A DNA stretch of 64,000 bases from Micromonospora sp. U21 (lineage in GTDB: Bacteria; Actinomycetota; Actinomycetes; Mycobacteriales; Micromonosporaceae): contig NZ_JAGPYK010000013.1 of NCBI RefSeq assembly GCF_018070045.1, positions 109,208 through 173,207 of the forward strand, read 5' to 3'. Below the pieces are notes generated by a model. That model was not told the DNA's origin. It ran no database searches and saw nothing but the letters and a program-made list of their open reading frames with translations. Below, piece after piece: positions 42,621 through 52,037 of the stretch (position 1 is the stretch's first letter; each line of letters begins with the position of its first letter). The position numbers were made by a program, and so were the translations under genes.

Positions 42621-42788
42621 ATGCCGGTATTCGTGAAGAAGCTGCTGGCCTGGGGCAGCGTCGCGTTCCTGATCTACTTCATGGCGTTCCGGCCGGACGG
42701 CGCCGCGCAGATGTTCAAGGCGATCGGGGCGGCGCTGGTGGCGATGGCCCAGGGCCTCGGTGACTTCCTCACCACCCTGATGACCTGA
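42621..42788 (+). CDS. Small membrane protein (55 aa)
   Basis: It begins MPVFVKKLLAWGSVAFLIYF and continues through MAFRPDGAAQMFKAIGAALV to a second hydrophobic stretch. One clear membrane helix and one amphipathic or membrane helix. The ribosome site GGGAGGG (42611-42617) is ideal. No function known; too short for usual gene lists but well supported by site, codon usage and length. Confidence 0.7.
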   Translation: MPVFVKKLLAWGSVAFLIYFMAFRPDGAAQMFKAIGAALVAMAQGLGDFLTTLMT

Positions 42789-42792
42789 GCCG

Positions 42793-44229
42793 TCACCGGT
42801 GACCGGACGGCCAGGGCGCCGCCGGTGGGGGGCCGTACCAGCCCGGCGGGGCATATCCCACCGGAGGCGGCGGCGGGGCCAGCACCACCGGGATCGGCAC
42901 CACCGGCTCCTCCGGCGCGGCCACCGGACGCTGCGAGCCGTCCGGGAAGCGCAGGTGGTAGCGACTGCCGTCCCAGACCCCGGCCGGGGCCTGCGGGTCC
43001 CGCCCCACGAAGAACGACCGGTACGCGGTGATCGCCTCCAGCAGCTCCCGCTCCTCGGTGGCCGTCCGTTCCTGGTCGGCGGGCTTGCGATCCAGGCCGC
43101 GCAGTGACCCGTCGCGCAGCAGGGCCAGTCGGGTGGCGGCGAACTGGTACCCGCGCATCGCGCGCACCCCGGCGTCCCCGGCCACCCGGCGGGCCCAGCT
43201 GCGGGCCGCGTGCCGGCGACCGAGACTGCTCAGCGCGGCCACCTCGGGCGGGCTCAGCCAGCCGGCGCGCACGTAGTCCGGCAACGTCCGCTCGGTGAGC
43301 CGTCCCTCCCAGGCGCGCAGCCACACCGCCAGCCCCACCATCGCGAAGAAGATCGGCACCATCAGGCCGAGGAAGCCGTACAGCATGATCAGCGCCTCGC
43401 CGGTGGCCTGGGTGAGCGTCGGCAGCAGGTTCCAGGTGCCGTGCAGCATCATCGCCAGCAGCAGACCGGCGACCGGGGCGAGCACCCGCACGCGCCGGTC
43501 GGCGGTGCGGGCCGCGACACCGAGCCCCACACCGGTCATCGAGGTGAACAGCGGATGGGCGAACCCGAACAGCAGGATCCGGACGATGAAGATGGCGATG
43601 ACCTGCTGGGTGCCCGTCGCCGGGCCGTACCGGTCGGCGCCGGTCGCGTAGCCGTACCCGCCCAGGTAGAGGATGTTCTCCACCATGGCGAAGCCGACCG
43701 CGGAGAGCCCGCAGTAGACCAGGCCGTCGGTGATCCCGGACCACTCCCGGCGGCGGAACACCAGCAGCAGGATCGGGCCGAGGGCCTTGGTCAGCTCCTC
43801 GATGAACGGCGCCACCAGCACCCCGGTGAGCGCGGCCGGCAGCCCCCAGTCGGCGAACCGGGCCGCGGCGAACTCGTTCACGGTGAGCGAGGCGGCGGTG
43901 GAGACGAACGCTCCCCAGGCGAAACAGAAGATCAGGTACTTCAGCGGCTCCGGCTCGTACCGGTCCAGCCAGAGGAAGCAGGCGACCAGCACCGGCACCG
44001 GCAGGATGGCGGCGACCACCCCGATCAGCAGTGCCCGTACGCCGAGCGACTGGCCGAGCGTGAAGACCATGAACACCGCGCACCCGGCGATGAACAGCAC
44101 CACCCCGGCCAGCACCAGGAACCGCCGCCAGCCCAGTCGGCGCAGCGGCATCCGGGGCGCCTCGCCGGAGGACGGGGCTGCGGGCGCGGGCGGCGACGGC
44201 AGAGGTGCACCGGGCGGGGTGTCGGCCAT
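42793..44229 (-). CDS. PrsW family intramembrane metalloprotease
   Basis: 478 aa. About eight membrane helices after a short Pro/Ala-rich head. Family motifs: EELTK (E144-E145), MVENILY (E184), HPLFTS (H225) and HGTWN (H263). The C-terminal 200 residues are a cytoplasmic, Pro-rich extension. PrsW-type proteases cleave anti-sigma factors or other membrane substrates; the target here is unknown. TACGCT (44236-44241) is 6 nt before ATG 44229. Confidence 0.88.
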   Translation of the reverse strand: MADTPPGAPLPSPPAPAAPSSGEAPRMPLRRLGWRRFLVLAGVVLFIAGCAVFMVFTLGQSLGVRALLIGVVAAILPVPVLVACFLWLDRYEPEPLKYLIFCFAWGAFVSTAASLTVNEFAAARFADWGLPAALTGVLVAPFIEELTKALGPILLLVFRRREWSGITDGLVYCGLSAVGFAMVENILYLGGYGYATGADRYGPATGTQQVIAIFIVRILLFGFAHPLFTSMTGVGLGVAARTADRRVRVLAPVAGLLLAMMLHGTWNLLPTLTQATGEALIMLYGFLGLMVPIFFAMVGLAVWLRAWEGRLTERTLPDYVRAGWLSPPEVAALSSLGRRHAARSWARRVAGDAGVRAMRGYQFAATRLALLRDGSLRGLDRKPADQERTATEERELLEAITAYRSFFVGRDPQAPAGVWDGSRYHLRFPDGSQRPVAAPEEPVVPIPVVLAPPPPPVGYAPPGWYGPPPAAPWPSGHR

Positions 44230-44294
44230 GCGGTCAGCGTAGCCATCCGTCGCCGGCTGGTCCGGGCCCATCGGCAGCCGGTATGCTGCCGACA

Positions 44295-44414
44295 GGTCAC
44301 GAGCGCCAGCGTCAAGCCCCGGCTTGCTGGCCGGCAACCCTCGTCGAGTTCGCGGTGGGGTGCCCCGGGTGATGACCGGGCCCAGCCCGATCGGCGTGCT
44401 GGGCAAGCGCGGAC
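44295..44414 (+). promoter_or_regulatory. SAM-IV riboswitch
   Basis: Direct match to the actinobacterial SAM-IV aptamer: GGTCACGAGCGCCAGCGTC opens it, then CCGGCAACCC (44332-44340), CGCGGTGGGGTGCCC (44351-44365) and GGGTGATGACC (44368-44378) closing P1, ending with a GGGCAAGCGCGG pseudoknot strand (44401-44412). A TATGCT box (44282-44287) just upstream sets the transcription start. It should repress the desulfurase-like gene at 44462 when SAM is plentiful. Confidence 0.93.
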
Positions 44415-44461
44415 CCCGTCCCGACATCGCACCCGGGGTCCCTGACCCCGGAGGTTCCGGC

Positions 44462-45736
44462 GTGTCCGTCACCCTCGTACCCTCGCTGCCCACCCGGTCC
44501 GGCACCGCGCCCGGGCCGGCCCCGTCGCGGCCGCTCGACGTGCTCGGCGTACCGGGTGAGATCAACCTGGACTACGCGGCCAGCGCGCCGTGCGCGCGGG
44601 CCGCCGCCGACGCGGTGGCCGAGCTGCTGCCCTGGTACGCGAGCGTGCACCGGGGCGCGGGAGCGCTGTCCCGGCGCTGCACGCTGGCCTACGAGCGGGC
44701 CCGGCAGACGGTGGGCGACTTCTTCGGCGCCCGCGCGGACGACCACTTGATCTTCACCCGCAACACCACGGACGCGCTCAACCTGCTGGCGCGGGCGGTG
44801 CCCGCCGGCACGACGGTGGTCACCTTCGCCGGCGAGCACCACGCCAACCTGCTGCCCTGGCCGCGTGGCTCGGTGCGGCTGCCGGTGCCCACCGATCCCG
44901 CCGGGGCGGTACGCGCCCTCGCCGCGGCCCTCACCGAGCTGCGCCGGGACAGCAACGCCGCGCTGCCGGTGCTGGTCGCGGTGACCGGGGCGAGCAACGT
45001 GACCGGCGAGCGCTGGCCGGTCGCCGAGCTGGCCCGGGTGGCCCACCGGCACGGGGCCCGGATCGTCCTCGACGCCGCGCAGCTCGCCCCGCACACCCCG
45101 GTCGACCTGCTCGCGCTCGACGTGGACTACCTGGCCGTCTCCGGCCACAAGCTGTACGCGCCGTTCGGCGCGGGCGTGCTGGTCGGCCGGGCGGACTGGC
45201 TGGACGCCGCTCCGCCGTACCTGGCCGGCGGCGGCGCCACCAGCCACGTCGGGCCGGCCACACACGACGTGACGTGGGCGACCGGCCCGGCACGGCACGA
45301 GGGCGGCACGCCGAACCTGCTCGGCGCGGTGGCGCTGGCCGCGGTGTGCGCGGCGCTGGCCGGGGCGGACCGGGCGGCGCTGGCCGCCAGTGAGCAGGCG
45401 TTGCTGACTCGGCTGCGGAACGGCATCGCCGCCCTGCGGCACGTGGTGGAGCTGCGCACCTTCGGCCCGGACACGCCCCGCGTCGGCATCGTCTCGTTCG
45501 TGGTCGCCGGGCGGGACTCGGCCGAGGTGGCCGCCCGGCTGGCCGCCGACCACCGGATCGGCGTCCGGGACGGGCTGTTCTGCGCCCACCCGTTGGCGCG
45601 GCGGCTGCTCACCGAGGCGGCGGGGCGCACCGGCCGGCGGGACCTGCCGCCCACCGCACTGCGCGCCAGCATCGGCCTGGGCAGCACTTCCGCTCAGGTG
45701 GACCGGCTGCTCGCCGCGCTCGCCACGCTGGGCTGA
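44462..45736 (+). CDS. Cysteine desulfurase-like class V aminotransferase
   Basis: 424 aa PLP enzyme. PLP-binding Lys at about 230 (VSGHKLYAP), His in GEHHANLLPW, TGASNVTGE and DAAQLAPH; C374 in GLFCAHPLARRLL corresponds to the sulfur-accepting Cys. It resembles SufS/CsdA but the SAM-IV control suggests a role in sulfur amino acid or cofactor sulfur supply. GTG 44462 follows GGAGG (44450-44454). Confidence 0.85.
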   Translation: MSVTLVPSLPTRSGTAPGPAPSRPLDVLGVPGEINLDYAASAPCARAAADAVAELLPWYASVHRGAGALSRRCTLAYERARQTVGDFFGARADDHLIFTRNTTDALNLLARAVPAGTTVVTFAGEHHANLLPWPRGSVRLPVPTDPAGAVRALAAALTELRRDSNAALPVLVAVTGASNVTGERWPVAELARVAHRHGARIVLDAAQLAPHTPVDLLALDVDYLAVSGHKLYAPFGAGVLVGRADWLDAAPPYLAGGGATSHVGPATHDVTWATGPARHEGGTPNLLGAVALAAVCAALAGADRAALAASEQALLTRLRNGIAALRHVVELRTFGPDTPRVGIVSFVVAGRDSAEVAARLAADHRIGVRDGLFCAHPLARRLLTEAAGRTGRRDLPPTALRASIGLGSTSAQVDRLLAALATLG

Positions 45737-45754
45737 GCCGGGCCGGCCACCCTC

Positions 45755-47020
45755 TCAGCCGACCGGCGGGGCGGTCGGGGGTTTCGGCGTCTCACCGGGC
45801 TCGGCCGGTTCACCGACCGGTCGCTCCTGCTCCCCGAAGGCGGTGCGGATGCACCGGTTCGCCTCCTCCTGCTCGATTCCGGAGGCCACCAGCAGGTCAC
45901 TCGCCGTGGTGCGGATCTGGGCGACCACCACGCTGCCCGAGAAGCCGACCCCGGCGCCGTACGCCCGACCGGCCTCGCTGACCGCCCGCAGCGACCGCTC
46001 CCGGGCCTTCTCTGGCTCCTCGCCCACGGCGAACTCGTGCTTGAGCAGACGGACCGACTCGGCGAGGTGGCTGATCGCGTCGGGCATCGGGTCCGGCACC
46101 GGTTCCTCGTCCTCGATCAGCGTGACGGACCGGCGGATCAACGTGCCGGTGTTGCGCATCGCCCGGTCGATCGGTTCCGCCGCCTCCGCGTAGTGGGTCA
46201 GCTCGTCGCGCCGGTGCCAGCGGGCCGGGGAGAGGGTGGCGGTCTCCTTCGCCCCCTCGATCGCCTCGCCCAACGTGGCCAGTTCCTCCTTGTTGTTCCG
46301 CAGCCGCTCCAGTGCCTGCTGGACGGCGGCCCGGTCCCGGTTGCGCAGCCCCTCCGCGGTGGCGTCGAGCTGGCCGGCCAGCAGGTCCAGCGCCGGTCGG
46401 GCGGCGCGATTGATCACCCGCAGCGGATTCAGCGGCAGCAGCACCGCCGTCACCAGCAGCGCGATCCCACCGCCGAGGAACGCGTCGACGAAGCGCGGAA
46501 TCTCCAGATTCTGGGTCGACGGGCTCAGCGTGACGATCAGCACCGCCGTGGCCGCCGCCTGGATGACGATGGCCACGCTGGCCCCGGCGAAGATGGTGAG
46601 CAGGATCGCCACCGTGACCACCAGGCCGAGCTGCCACGCCCCGGTGCCGAGCAGGTAGATCAGGAAGTCGCCGATGGCCACCCCGATCCCCACCCCGGCA
46701 ATCAGCTCCACGGTCCGGCGGAACCGCTGGCCGACCGACGCGGCCAGGGTGCCGACCGCGGAGATCGGCGCGAAGACCGGCTGCGGGTTGCCGAGCAGCC
46801 GGTGCGAGATGAAGTACGCCAGCCCGGCGGCGAGGCCGGCCTGCAGGGCCAGCCCGCCGGCCATCCGCACCCGGTGCAGCCGGTCGTGCAGGCTGGCCCG
46901 GCCGCGATGCCGCAGCTCCTCGGTGGCCTCAGCGATCCGCGCGCCGTCGACGTCCACCAACCCTTCGCGCAGCGCGGTGCGCCGCACCAACGGAGGTCGT
47001 TTGTCCCGGGCCACGGCCAT
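45755..47020 (-). CDS. FUSC/aromatic acid exporter family protein
   Basis: 421 aa. About six membrane helices between residues 55 and 200 (FAPISAVGTLAASVGQRFRRTVELIAGVGIGVAIG), followed by a long helical cytoplasmic domain and a Pro-rich tail. The FUSC fold is associated with efflux of aromatic acids or lipids. Convergent with the desulfurase; GGCTGAG (45731-45737) and CTCAGCC (45754-45760) form a stem that includes both stop codons. Confidence 0.85.
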   Translation of the reverse strand: MAVARDKRPPLVRRTALREGLVDVDGARIAEATEELRHRGRASLHDRLHRVRMAGGLALQAGLAAGLAYFISHRLLGNPQPVFAPISAVGTLAASVGQRFRRTVELIAGVGIGVAIGDFLIYLLGTGAWQLGLVVTVAILLTIFAGASVAIVIQAAATAVLIVTLSPSTQNLEIPRFVDAFLGGGIALLVTAVLLPLNPLRVINRAARPALDLLAGQLDATAEGLRNRDRAAVQQALERLRNNKEELATLGEAIEGAKETATLSPARWHRRDELTHYAEAAEPIDRAMRNTGTLIRRSVTLIEDEEPVPDPMPDAISHLAESVRLLKHEFAVGEEPEKARERSLRAVSEAGRAYGAGVGFSGSVVVAQIRTTASDLLVASGIEQEEANRCIRTAFGEQERPVGEPAEPGETPKPPTAPPVG

Positions 47021-47096
47021 GGGCGCGACTACCCGTGGCGGGCCCGCTGAATCCTCCCGCCCCGCACGTGGCGGGCGGATACGGCAGACTCGGGCG

Positions 47097-47753
47097 GTGG
47101 CCGATCTGCTGGAGCGGTGGCGGGCGGCGGCCCGGGGCGCCGGGGCGAGGCCCGACGCGGGCTCGACGCGGGCCGGGGAGCAGCTGCTCGCCCGCTGGCG
47201 GGAGCCGCACCGGCGCTATCACACGGTGGCCCACCTGACCGCCGTGCTCGACGTGGTGGACCGGCACGCGGGGCTGGCCGACCGGGCCGACCTGGTCCGG
47301 CTGGCGGCCTGGTGCCACGACGCGGTCTACGACCCGCGGGCCGCCGGCGACGCCAACGAACGGGACAGCGCCACGCTGGCGGGGACCGTGCTCACCGGGC
47401 TCGGGTTGCCGGCGCCCGCGGTGGCCGAGGTGCGTCGGCTGGTGCTGCTCACCGCCGGGCACGCGGCGGCGCCGGGCGACCGGGACGGCGCCCTGCTCTG
47501 CGACGCGGACCTCGCCGTGCTGGCCGCGTCGCCGGCCGCGTACGACCGCTACGCGGCCGCCGTCCGGCAGGAGTACGCACACGTGCCGGAGCCGGCCTTC
47601 CGGGCCGGGCGGGCCGCAGTGCTCACCGGGCTGCTGGCGCTGCCCGCGCTGTTCCGGCTGCCGCCGCTGGCGAGCCGGTGGGAGCAGCCGGCCCGGGCCA
47701 ACCTGCGCCGCGAGCTGGCCACCCTCACCGGGTCGCCGGCGGGCGCGGGCTGA
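47097..47753 (+). CDS. HD-domain phosphohydrolase-like protein
   Basis: 218 aa. Predicted metal-dependent HD superfamily: RYHTVAHL (first His), WCHDAVYD (HD pair) and LCDADLAVLAASPAAYDRYAAAVRQEYAHV. Function is not known for the family. It overlaps the convergent DUF4031 gene by 29 bp at the 3' ends. GTG 47097 gives VADLLERW. Confidence 0.85.
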   Translation: MADLLERWRAAARGAGARPDAGSTRAGEQLLARWREPHRRYHTVAHLTAVLDVVDRHAGLADRADLVRLAAWCHDAVYDPRAAGDANERDSATLAGTVLTGLGLPAPAVAEVRRLVLLTAGHAAAPGDRDGALLCDADLAVLAASPAAYDRYAAAVRQEYAHVPEPAFRAGRAAVLTGLLALPALFRLPPLASRWEQPARANLRRELATLTGSPAGAG

Positions 47754-48009
47754 CCAGGTGCTTCGGGCGACGCAGGTCGGCGTCGCGGAGCAACCGGACC
47801 AGCTCCCGGCTCGGCACCACCCGGGCCCCGAGCCACACCGCCGCCGCGAACCGGTCGGCCGGGATGTCGTAGTGGTCGCGGTCGAAACCGCGCCGGGGCG
47901 CGCCCAGCGCCTCCGCGAAGGCGTGCAGCTCGGCGTACGAGACGTCGCTGATCAGATGTGACCAGAGCCGACCGCGCCACGGCCAGGCAGGCCGGTCCAG
48001 GTAGAGCAT
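47725..48009 (-). CDS. DUF4031 protein
   Basis: 94 aa. Characteristic DUF4031 pattern: ten residues after the start is WPWRGRLWSHLISDVSYAEL, then GFDRDHYDIPADRF. Function unknown. ATG 48009 is 7 nt after TAAGCT's complement (box 48017-48022 reads TAGCTT), a leaderless start. Its 3' end overlaps the HD gene. Confidence 0.82.
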   Translation of the reverse strand: MLYLDRPAWPWRGRLWSHLISDVSYAELHAFAEALGAPRRGFDRDHYDIPADRFAAAVWLGARVVPSRELVRLLRDADLRRPKHLVSPRPPATR

Positions 48010-48077
48010 GGTGCCCAAGCTAGCCCGCGCAGTCGATCATGTTGATGATCGGCGGCCGGCGACCTAGCCTCAGCTGC

Positions 48078-49478
48078 ATGGCCCCCACCCCACTTCTCGA
48101 CGAGCTGCGCGCCGCACTGGGCGAGAACGCCGTGCTCACCGACCCGGACCTGCTGCGCGTGCACGAGCGGGACGAGGCCGACCTCTGCGCGGCCGGCACC
48201 CCGCTCGTGGTGACCCGTCCGCGCAGCACCGAGCAGGTGGTCGCGGTGGTCCGGGCGGCGGCCCGACACGGCGTACCCGTGGTGCCGCAGGGCGCGCGGA
48301 CCGGGCTGGCCGGCGCGGCGAACGCGATGGACGGCGCGGTGGTGCTGAGCACCGTCGCGATGGACGAGATCCGGGAGATCGACCCGGTGAGCCGGATCGC
48401 GGTGGTCCAGCCCGGGGTGGTCAACGCGACGCTGGCTGCGGCGGTCGGCAGGCAGGGCCTCTGGTACCCGCCGGACCCCGGCTCCTGGGAGTCGTCCACC
48501 ATCGGCGGCAACGTGGCCACCAACGCCGGCGGCATGTGCTGCGTCAAGTACGGCGTGACCACCGAGTACGTGCTCGGCCTGGAGGTGGTGCTCGCCTCCG
48601 GCGAGGTGCTGCGCACCGGCCGGCGTACCGCCAAGGGAGTGGCCGGCTACGACCTGACCCGGCTCTTCGTCGGCTCGGAGGGCACCCTCGGGGTGATCAC
48701 CGAGGTGACCGTGGCGCTGCGGCCCGCACCGGCCGACTCGCTGACCCTGGTGGCGGTCTTCCCGTCCACCGCGGCGGCCGGCGCGGCGGTGGCCGCGATC
48801 GCCGCCCGGGGGCTCACTCCCAGCCTGCTGGAACTGCTCGACCAGACCCACCTGCGGGCCATCGAGGCGTATCAGCCGATGGGGCTGCGGACGGACGCGC
48901 AGGCCCTGCTGCTGGCCGCCGCGGACACCGGCAGCCGGGCCGCCGACGACCTGGCCGGCCTCGCTGAGGTGTGCGAGGCGGCCGGCGCCGACGAGGTCTA
49001 CGCGGCCACCGACGCGGTGGAGGCGGCGGCGCTGTTGCAGGCCCGGCGGCTCGCCCACCCGGCGATGGAGAAGTTCGCCGCCGACGCGTACCCGGATGGC
49101 AACGGCGGTCTGGTGATCGACGATGTGGCGGTGCCGCGCGGTTCGCTCGCCGCGCTGCTGGACGGGGTGGCCCGGATCGCGGCGGAGTGCGAGGTGCCGA
49201 TCGGCGTGGTGGGGCACGCCGGGGACGGCAACATGCACCCGAACATCGTGGTCGACCGCGCCGACCCGGCGAGCGTGGAGCGGGGTCGGCGGGCGTTCGA
49301 CGAGATCATGCGACTCGGCCTGGATCTGGGCGGCACGTGCACCGGCGAACACGGGGTGGGGCTGCTCAAGCGGGACTGGCTGGCCCGGGAGATCGGCCCG
49401 GTCGGGGTCCGGGTGCACCAGGCGATCAAGTCGGCGCTGGACCCGGCGGGCCTGCTCAACCCCGGCAAGGTGCTCTGA
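48078..49478 (+). CDS. FAD-linked oxidase (GlcD / D-lactate dehydrogenase family)
   Basis: 466 aa. The FAD-binding domain carries PQGARTGLAGAANA, GGNVATNAGGMCCVKYG and GTLGVITEVTVALRP; the C-terminal domain has HAGDGNMHPNI and GEHGVGLLK. It should oxidise a 2-hydroxy acid such as glycolate or D-lactate; no glcE/F-like partners are adjacent, so the electron acceptor is unclear. TAGCCT (48065-48070) lies 7 nt before ATG 48078. Confidence 0.9.
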   Translation: MAPTPLLDELRAALGENAVLTDPDLLRVHERDEADLCAAGTPLVVTRPRSTEQVVAVVRAAARHGVPVVPQGARTGLAGAANAMDGAVVLSTVAMDEIREIDPVSRIAVVQPGVVNATLAAAVGRQGLWYPPDPGSWESSTIGGNVATNAGGMCCVKYGVTTEYVLGLEVVLASGEVLRTGRRTAKGVAGYDLTRLFVGSEGTLGVITEVTVALRPAPADSLTLVAVFPSTAAAGAAVAAIAARGLTPSLLELLDQTHLRAIEAYQPMGLRTDAQALLLAAADTGSRAADDLAGLAEVCEAAGADEVYAATDAVEAAALLQARRLAHPAMEKFAADAYPDGNGGLVIDDVAVPRGSLAALLDGVARIAAECEVPIGVVGHAGDGNMHPNIVVDRADPASVERGRRAFDEIMRLGLDLGGTCTGEHGVGLLKRDWLAREIGPVGVRVHQAIKSALDPAGLLNPGKVL

Positions 49479-49514
49479 CCAGGTCGGGGTGCGACTCGGC
49501 GCCCCGGTGCGCGA

Positions 49515-50051
49515 TCAGCCGACGACCTCGGCCGGGGTCGCCTGGGTGAGCAGCAGCAGGATCTCCCCGGCGACCGGCGGGCGCTCCTCGCCCGGGCAGT
49601 CCTGCGAGGTGATCAGCCCGGCGGAGGTGAGCAGGCTGGAGGTCAGCGCGTCGATGCAGGTGACCCGGTACTGCCGGACCTGATCGGTCTCCTTCGCCAG
49701 CTTCGGGTCGGCCAGCAGGACCTGGAGCCGTTCGGTCTGCTCCGGGGCGAGCGTGCCGCGGGAGGTGACGCCGTCACCAGCGCAGTCGAGGCACTGCCAC
49801 GTGCCGTCCCGCTCGACGCTCAGCGTGCGTATCGGGCCGTCCGCGCCGAGCCGCTGCAGGAGGCTGACCTGACCCGCGGCGACCGTCGTCGGGATCTCGG
49901 GCACCGGCCCGCCGGCTGCCGTACCGACCGGCGGTTGCGCATTCGGAGTGTCCCGGGTGTCCCGGTCGAGCAGCGAACACCCGGTGAGGGCACCGGCGAG
50001 CGCCGTGGCGAGAAGCGGAATGAGCAGGCGGGAGCGCGCGCGGGAAAGCAC
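49515..50051 (-). CDS. Lipoprotein of unknown function
   Basis: 178 aa. Signal peptide with lipobox LTGC (Cys at 25), then a domain with four further Cys: C-x2-C in WQCLDCAG and later TCIDAL and SQDCPGE, likely two disulfides. Only a loose actinobacterial family, no function. GTG 50051 sits 7 nt after TAGGTT (50059-50064), so the longer upstream reading is not used. Confidence 0.8.
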   Translation of the reverse strand: MLSRARSRLLIPLLATALAGALTGCSLLDRDTRDTPNAQPPVGTAAGGPVPEIPTTVAAGQVSLLQRLGADGPIRTLSVERDGTWQCLDCAGDGVTSRGTLAPEQTERLQVLLADPKLAKETDQVRQYRVTCIDALTSSLLTSAGLITSQDCPGEERPPVAGEILLLLTQATPAEVVG

Positions 50052-50139
50052 GCGCGGAAACCTACCCCACCGTGGATAGCAGCCGAAACCACCATCCGGG
50101 CCGGTATCGATGGTTACCCTTCGGTAACGTTTCTTTTCG

Positions 50140-51972
50140 TCACCGAGCGGACGGGCGCAACTCGGCCTGATCGTCATCGCCACCCCGGTCGGCCGCGTAA
50201 CCCCGCACATCCGGGGCGCCCAGCCGGGCCGCGTCCGCGGCAGCGTCGTCCGGCATCAGCTGTGACTGCCGTTCCGCCTCCACCCGGGCGCGGTAGTGCT
50301 CGACCTCGCGGGCCCGGGTGGCCGCGTCCCACCCGAGCACCGCGCCCATCAGCTCGGCGGTGTGCTCCGCCGACTCGAGCCCCCGGTGGCTGGTCTCGAA
50401 GGAGATCCGGGTACGCCGGGTCAGCACGTCCTCCAGGTGCAGTGCGCCCTCGGCCCGCGCCGCGTAGGCGACCTCCGCGGCCAGGTACTCCGGCGCGCCG
50501 GCCAGCGGAGAGGCGAGCAGTGGGTCGGCGTCGATCAGCGCGAGCAGATCCAGGGTGAGGGTGCCGTACCGCTCCAGCAGATGCTCCACCACGCCCACCG
50601 GTACGCCGTGCCGCCGGGCCAGGTCGGCCCGGTCCCGCCACATGGCCGGGTACCCGTCCGCGCCGAGCAGCGGCAGGTCGGCGGTGCGTGACGGGCGGGC
50701 TCCGCCCAGCCGGCGGGCGGCCCGGTCCACCACGTCGGAGGCCATGACCCGGTACGTCGTGTACTTGCCACCGGCGACCAGCAGCAGCCCGAGCATCGGC
50801 TCGAAGACCGCGTGCTCGCGGGAGAGCTTCGAGGTGGAGTCGGCCTCACCGGCCAGCAGCGGCCGCAGCCCGGCGTAGACACCCTCGATGTCGGCGGTGG
50901 TCAGGGGCCGGTCCAGCACGGCGTTGACCTGCTGCAACAGGTAGTCGATGTCGCGGGCCGACGCCGCCGGGTGGGACCGGTCCAGCCGCCAGTCGGTGTC
51001 GGTGGTGCCGATGATCCAGTGCCCGCCCCACGGGATGACGAAGAGCACCGAACTCGCCGTACGCAGGATGAGCCCGGTCTCGCCGGTGATCGCCGAGCGG
51101 GGCACCACCAGGTGCACCCCCTTTGAGGCGCGCACCCGGACGCCGGGCCGCAGGCCCACGTCGTTGAGCATCCGGGACATGTCGTCGCTCCACACGCCGG
51201 TGGCGGCGATGACCGTGCGGGCCTGCACCTCGAACTCGGCGTCCGGAGAGCCGGCCGGCGCCTCCAGGTCGCGGACCCGGACGCCGGTCACCTCGCGGGC
51301 CTGCCGGATCAGCCCCACCGCGCGGGCGCTGCTCACCACCGTGGCGCCGAGGCTGGCCGCCGTGCGGGCCAGGGTGACGACCAGCCGGGCGTCGTCGACC
51401 TGCCCGTCGTAGTAGCGGATCGCTCCGGCCAGCGCGTCGGCCCGCAGGCTCGGGAAGATCCGCCGGGCCCCCTCCCGGGTCAGGTGCCGGTGCAGCGGCA
51501 TACCGCGGCCACCGCCGAAGACACCGGCGAAGGCGTCGTAGGTGGCCACGCCGGCGCCGTAGTACGAGCGGCGGAAGATGCGGGCGGGCAGACCCCGCAG
51601 CCCGCTGTCGGCCGGCAGCGGCACCAGGAACGGCACCGGGCGGACCAGGTGCGGCGCGAGCCGGGTGGCCAGCAGGCCCCGCTCGGTGAGCGCCTCGTGG
51701 ACCAGATGGAACTCCAACTGCTCCAGGTAGCGCAGGCCGCCGTGGATGAGCTTGCTGGACCGGCTGGAGGTGCCCGCGGCGAGGTCGCGCGCCTCGACCA
51801 GTGCCACCTTCAGACCCCGGGACGCCGCGTCCAGGGCAGCGCCGGCACCGGTCACCCCACCCCCGATGACCAGCACGTCGAAGCGCTCCGCGCGGAGTCG
51901 GCGCAGGTCGGCGGCCCGGCGCACCGGCGAGAGCTGCCCGGCCACGGAGCGGGAGATGTTGGGGTCGCGCAC
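50140..51972 (-). CDS. glpD: Glycerol-3-phosphate dehydrogenase
   Basis: 610 aa FAD enzyme. N-terminal dinucleotide motif VIGGGVTGAGAALDAASRG, then SSRSSKLIHGGLRYLE, GVWSDDM, FVIPWGGHWIIGTTDTDW and GGKYTTYRVMA; a C-terminal DAO_C domain follows. It oxidises glycerol-3-phosphate to dihydroxyacetone phosphate and feeds the respiratory chain. GTG 51972 is 6 nt after TACGGT (51979-51984). No glycerol kinase or facilitator is adjacent. Confidence 0.93.
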   Translation of the reverse strand: MRDPNISRSVAGQLSPVRRAADLRRLRAERFDVLVIGGGVTGAGAALDAASRGLKVALVEARDLAAGTSSRSSKLIHGGLRYLEQLEFHLVHEALTERGLLATRLAPHLVRPVPFLVPLPADSGLRGLPARIFRRSYYGAGVATYDAFAGVFGGGRGMPLHRHLTREGARRIFPSLRADALAGAIRYYDGQVDDARLVVTLARTAASLGATVVSSARAVGLIRQAREVTGVRVRDLEAPAGSPDAEFEVQARTVIAATGVWSDDMSRMLNDVGLRPGVRVRASKGVHLVVPRSAITGETGLILRTASSVLFVIPWGGHWIIGTTDTDWRLDRSHPAASARDIDYLLQQVNAVLDRPLTTADIEGVYAGLRPLLAGEADSTSKLSREHAVFEPMLGLLLVAGGKYTTYRVMASDVVDRAARRLGGARPSRTADLPLLGADGYPAMWRDRADLARRHGVPVGVVEHLLERYGTLTLDLLALIDADPLLASPLAGAPEYLAAEVAYAARAEGALHLEDVLTRRTRISFETSHRGLESAEHTAELMGAVLGWDAATRAREVEHYRARVEAERQSQLMPDDAAADAARLGAPDVRGYAADRGGDDDQAELRPSAR

Positions 51973-52037
51973 CTGTCCACCGTAACCGCCGTGGCCAGCG
52001 TGTCGACATGCGCCGCCCGCCCCGTACTGTGCGAGTC

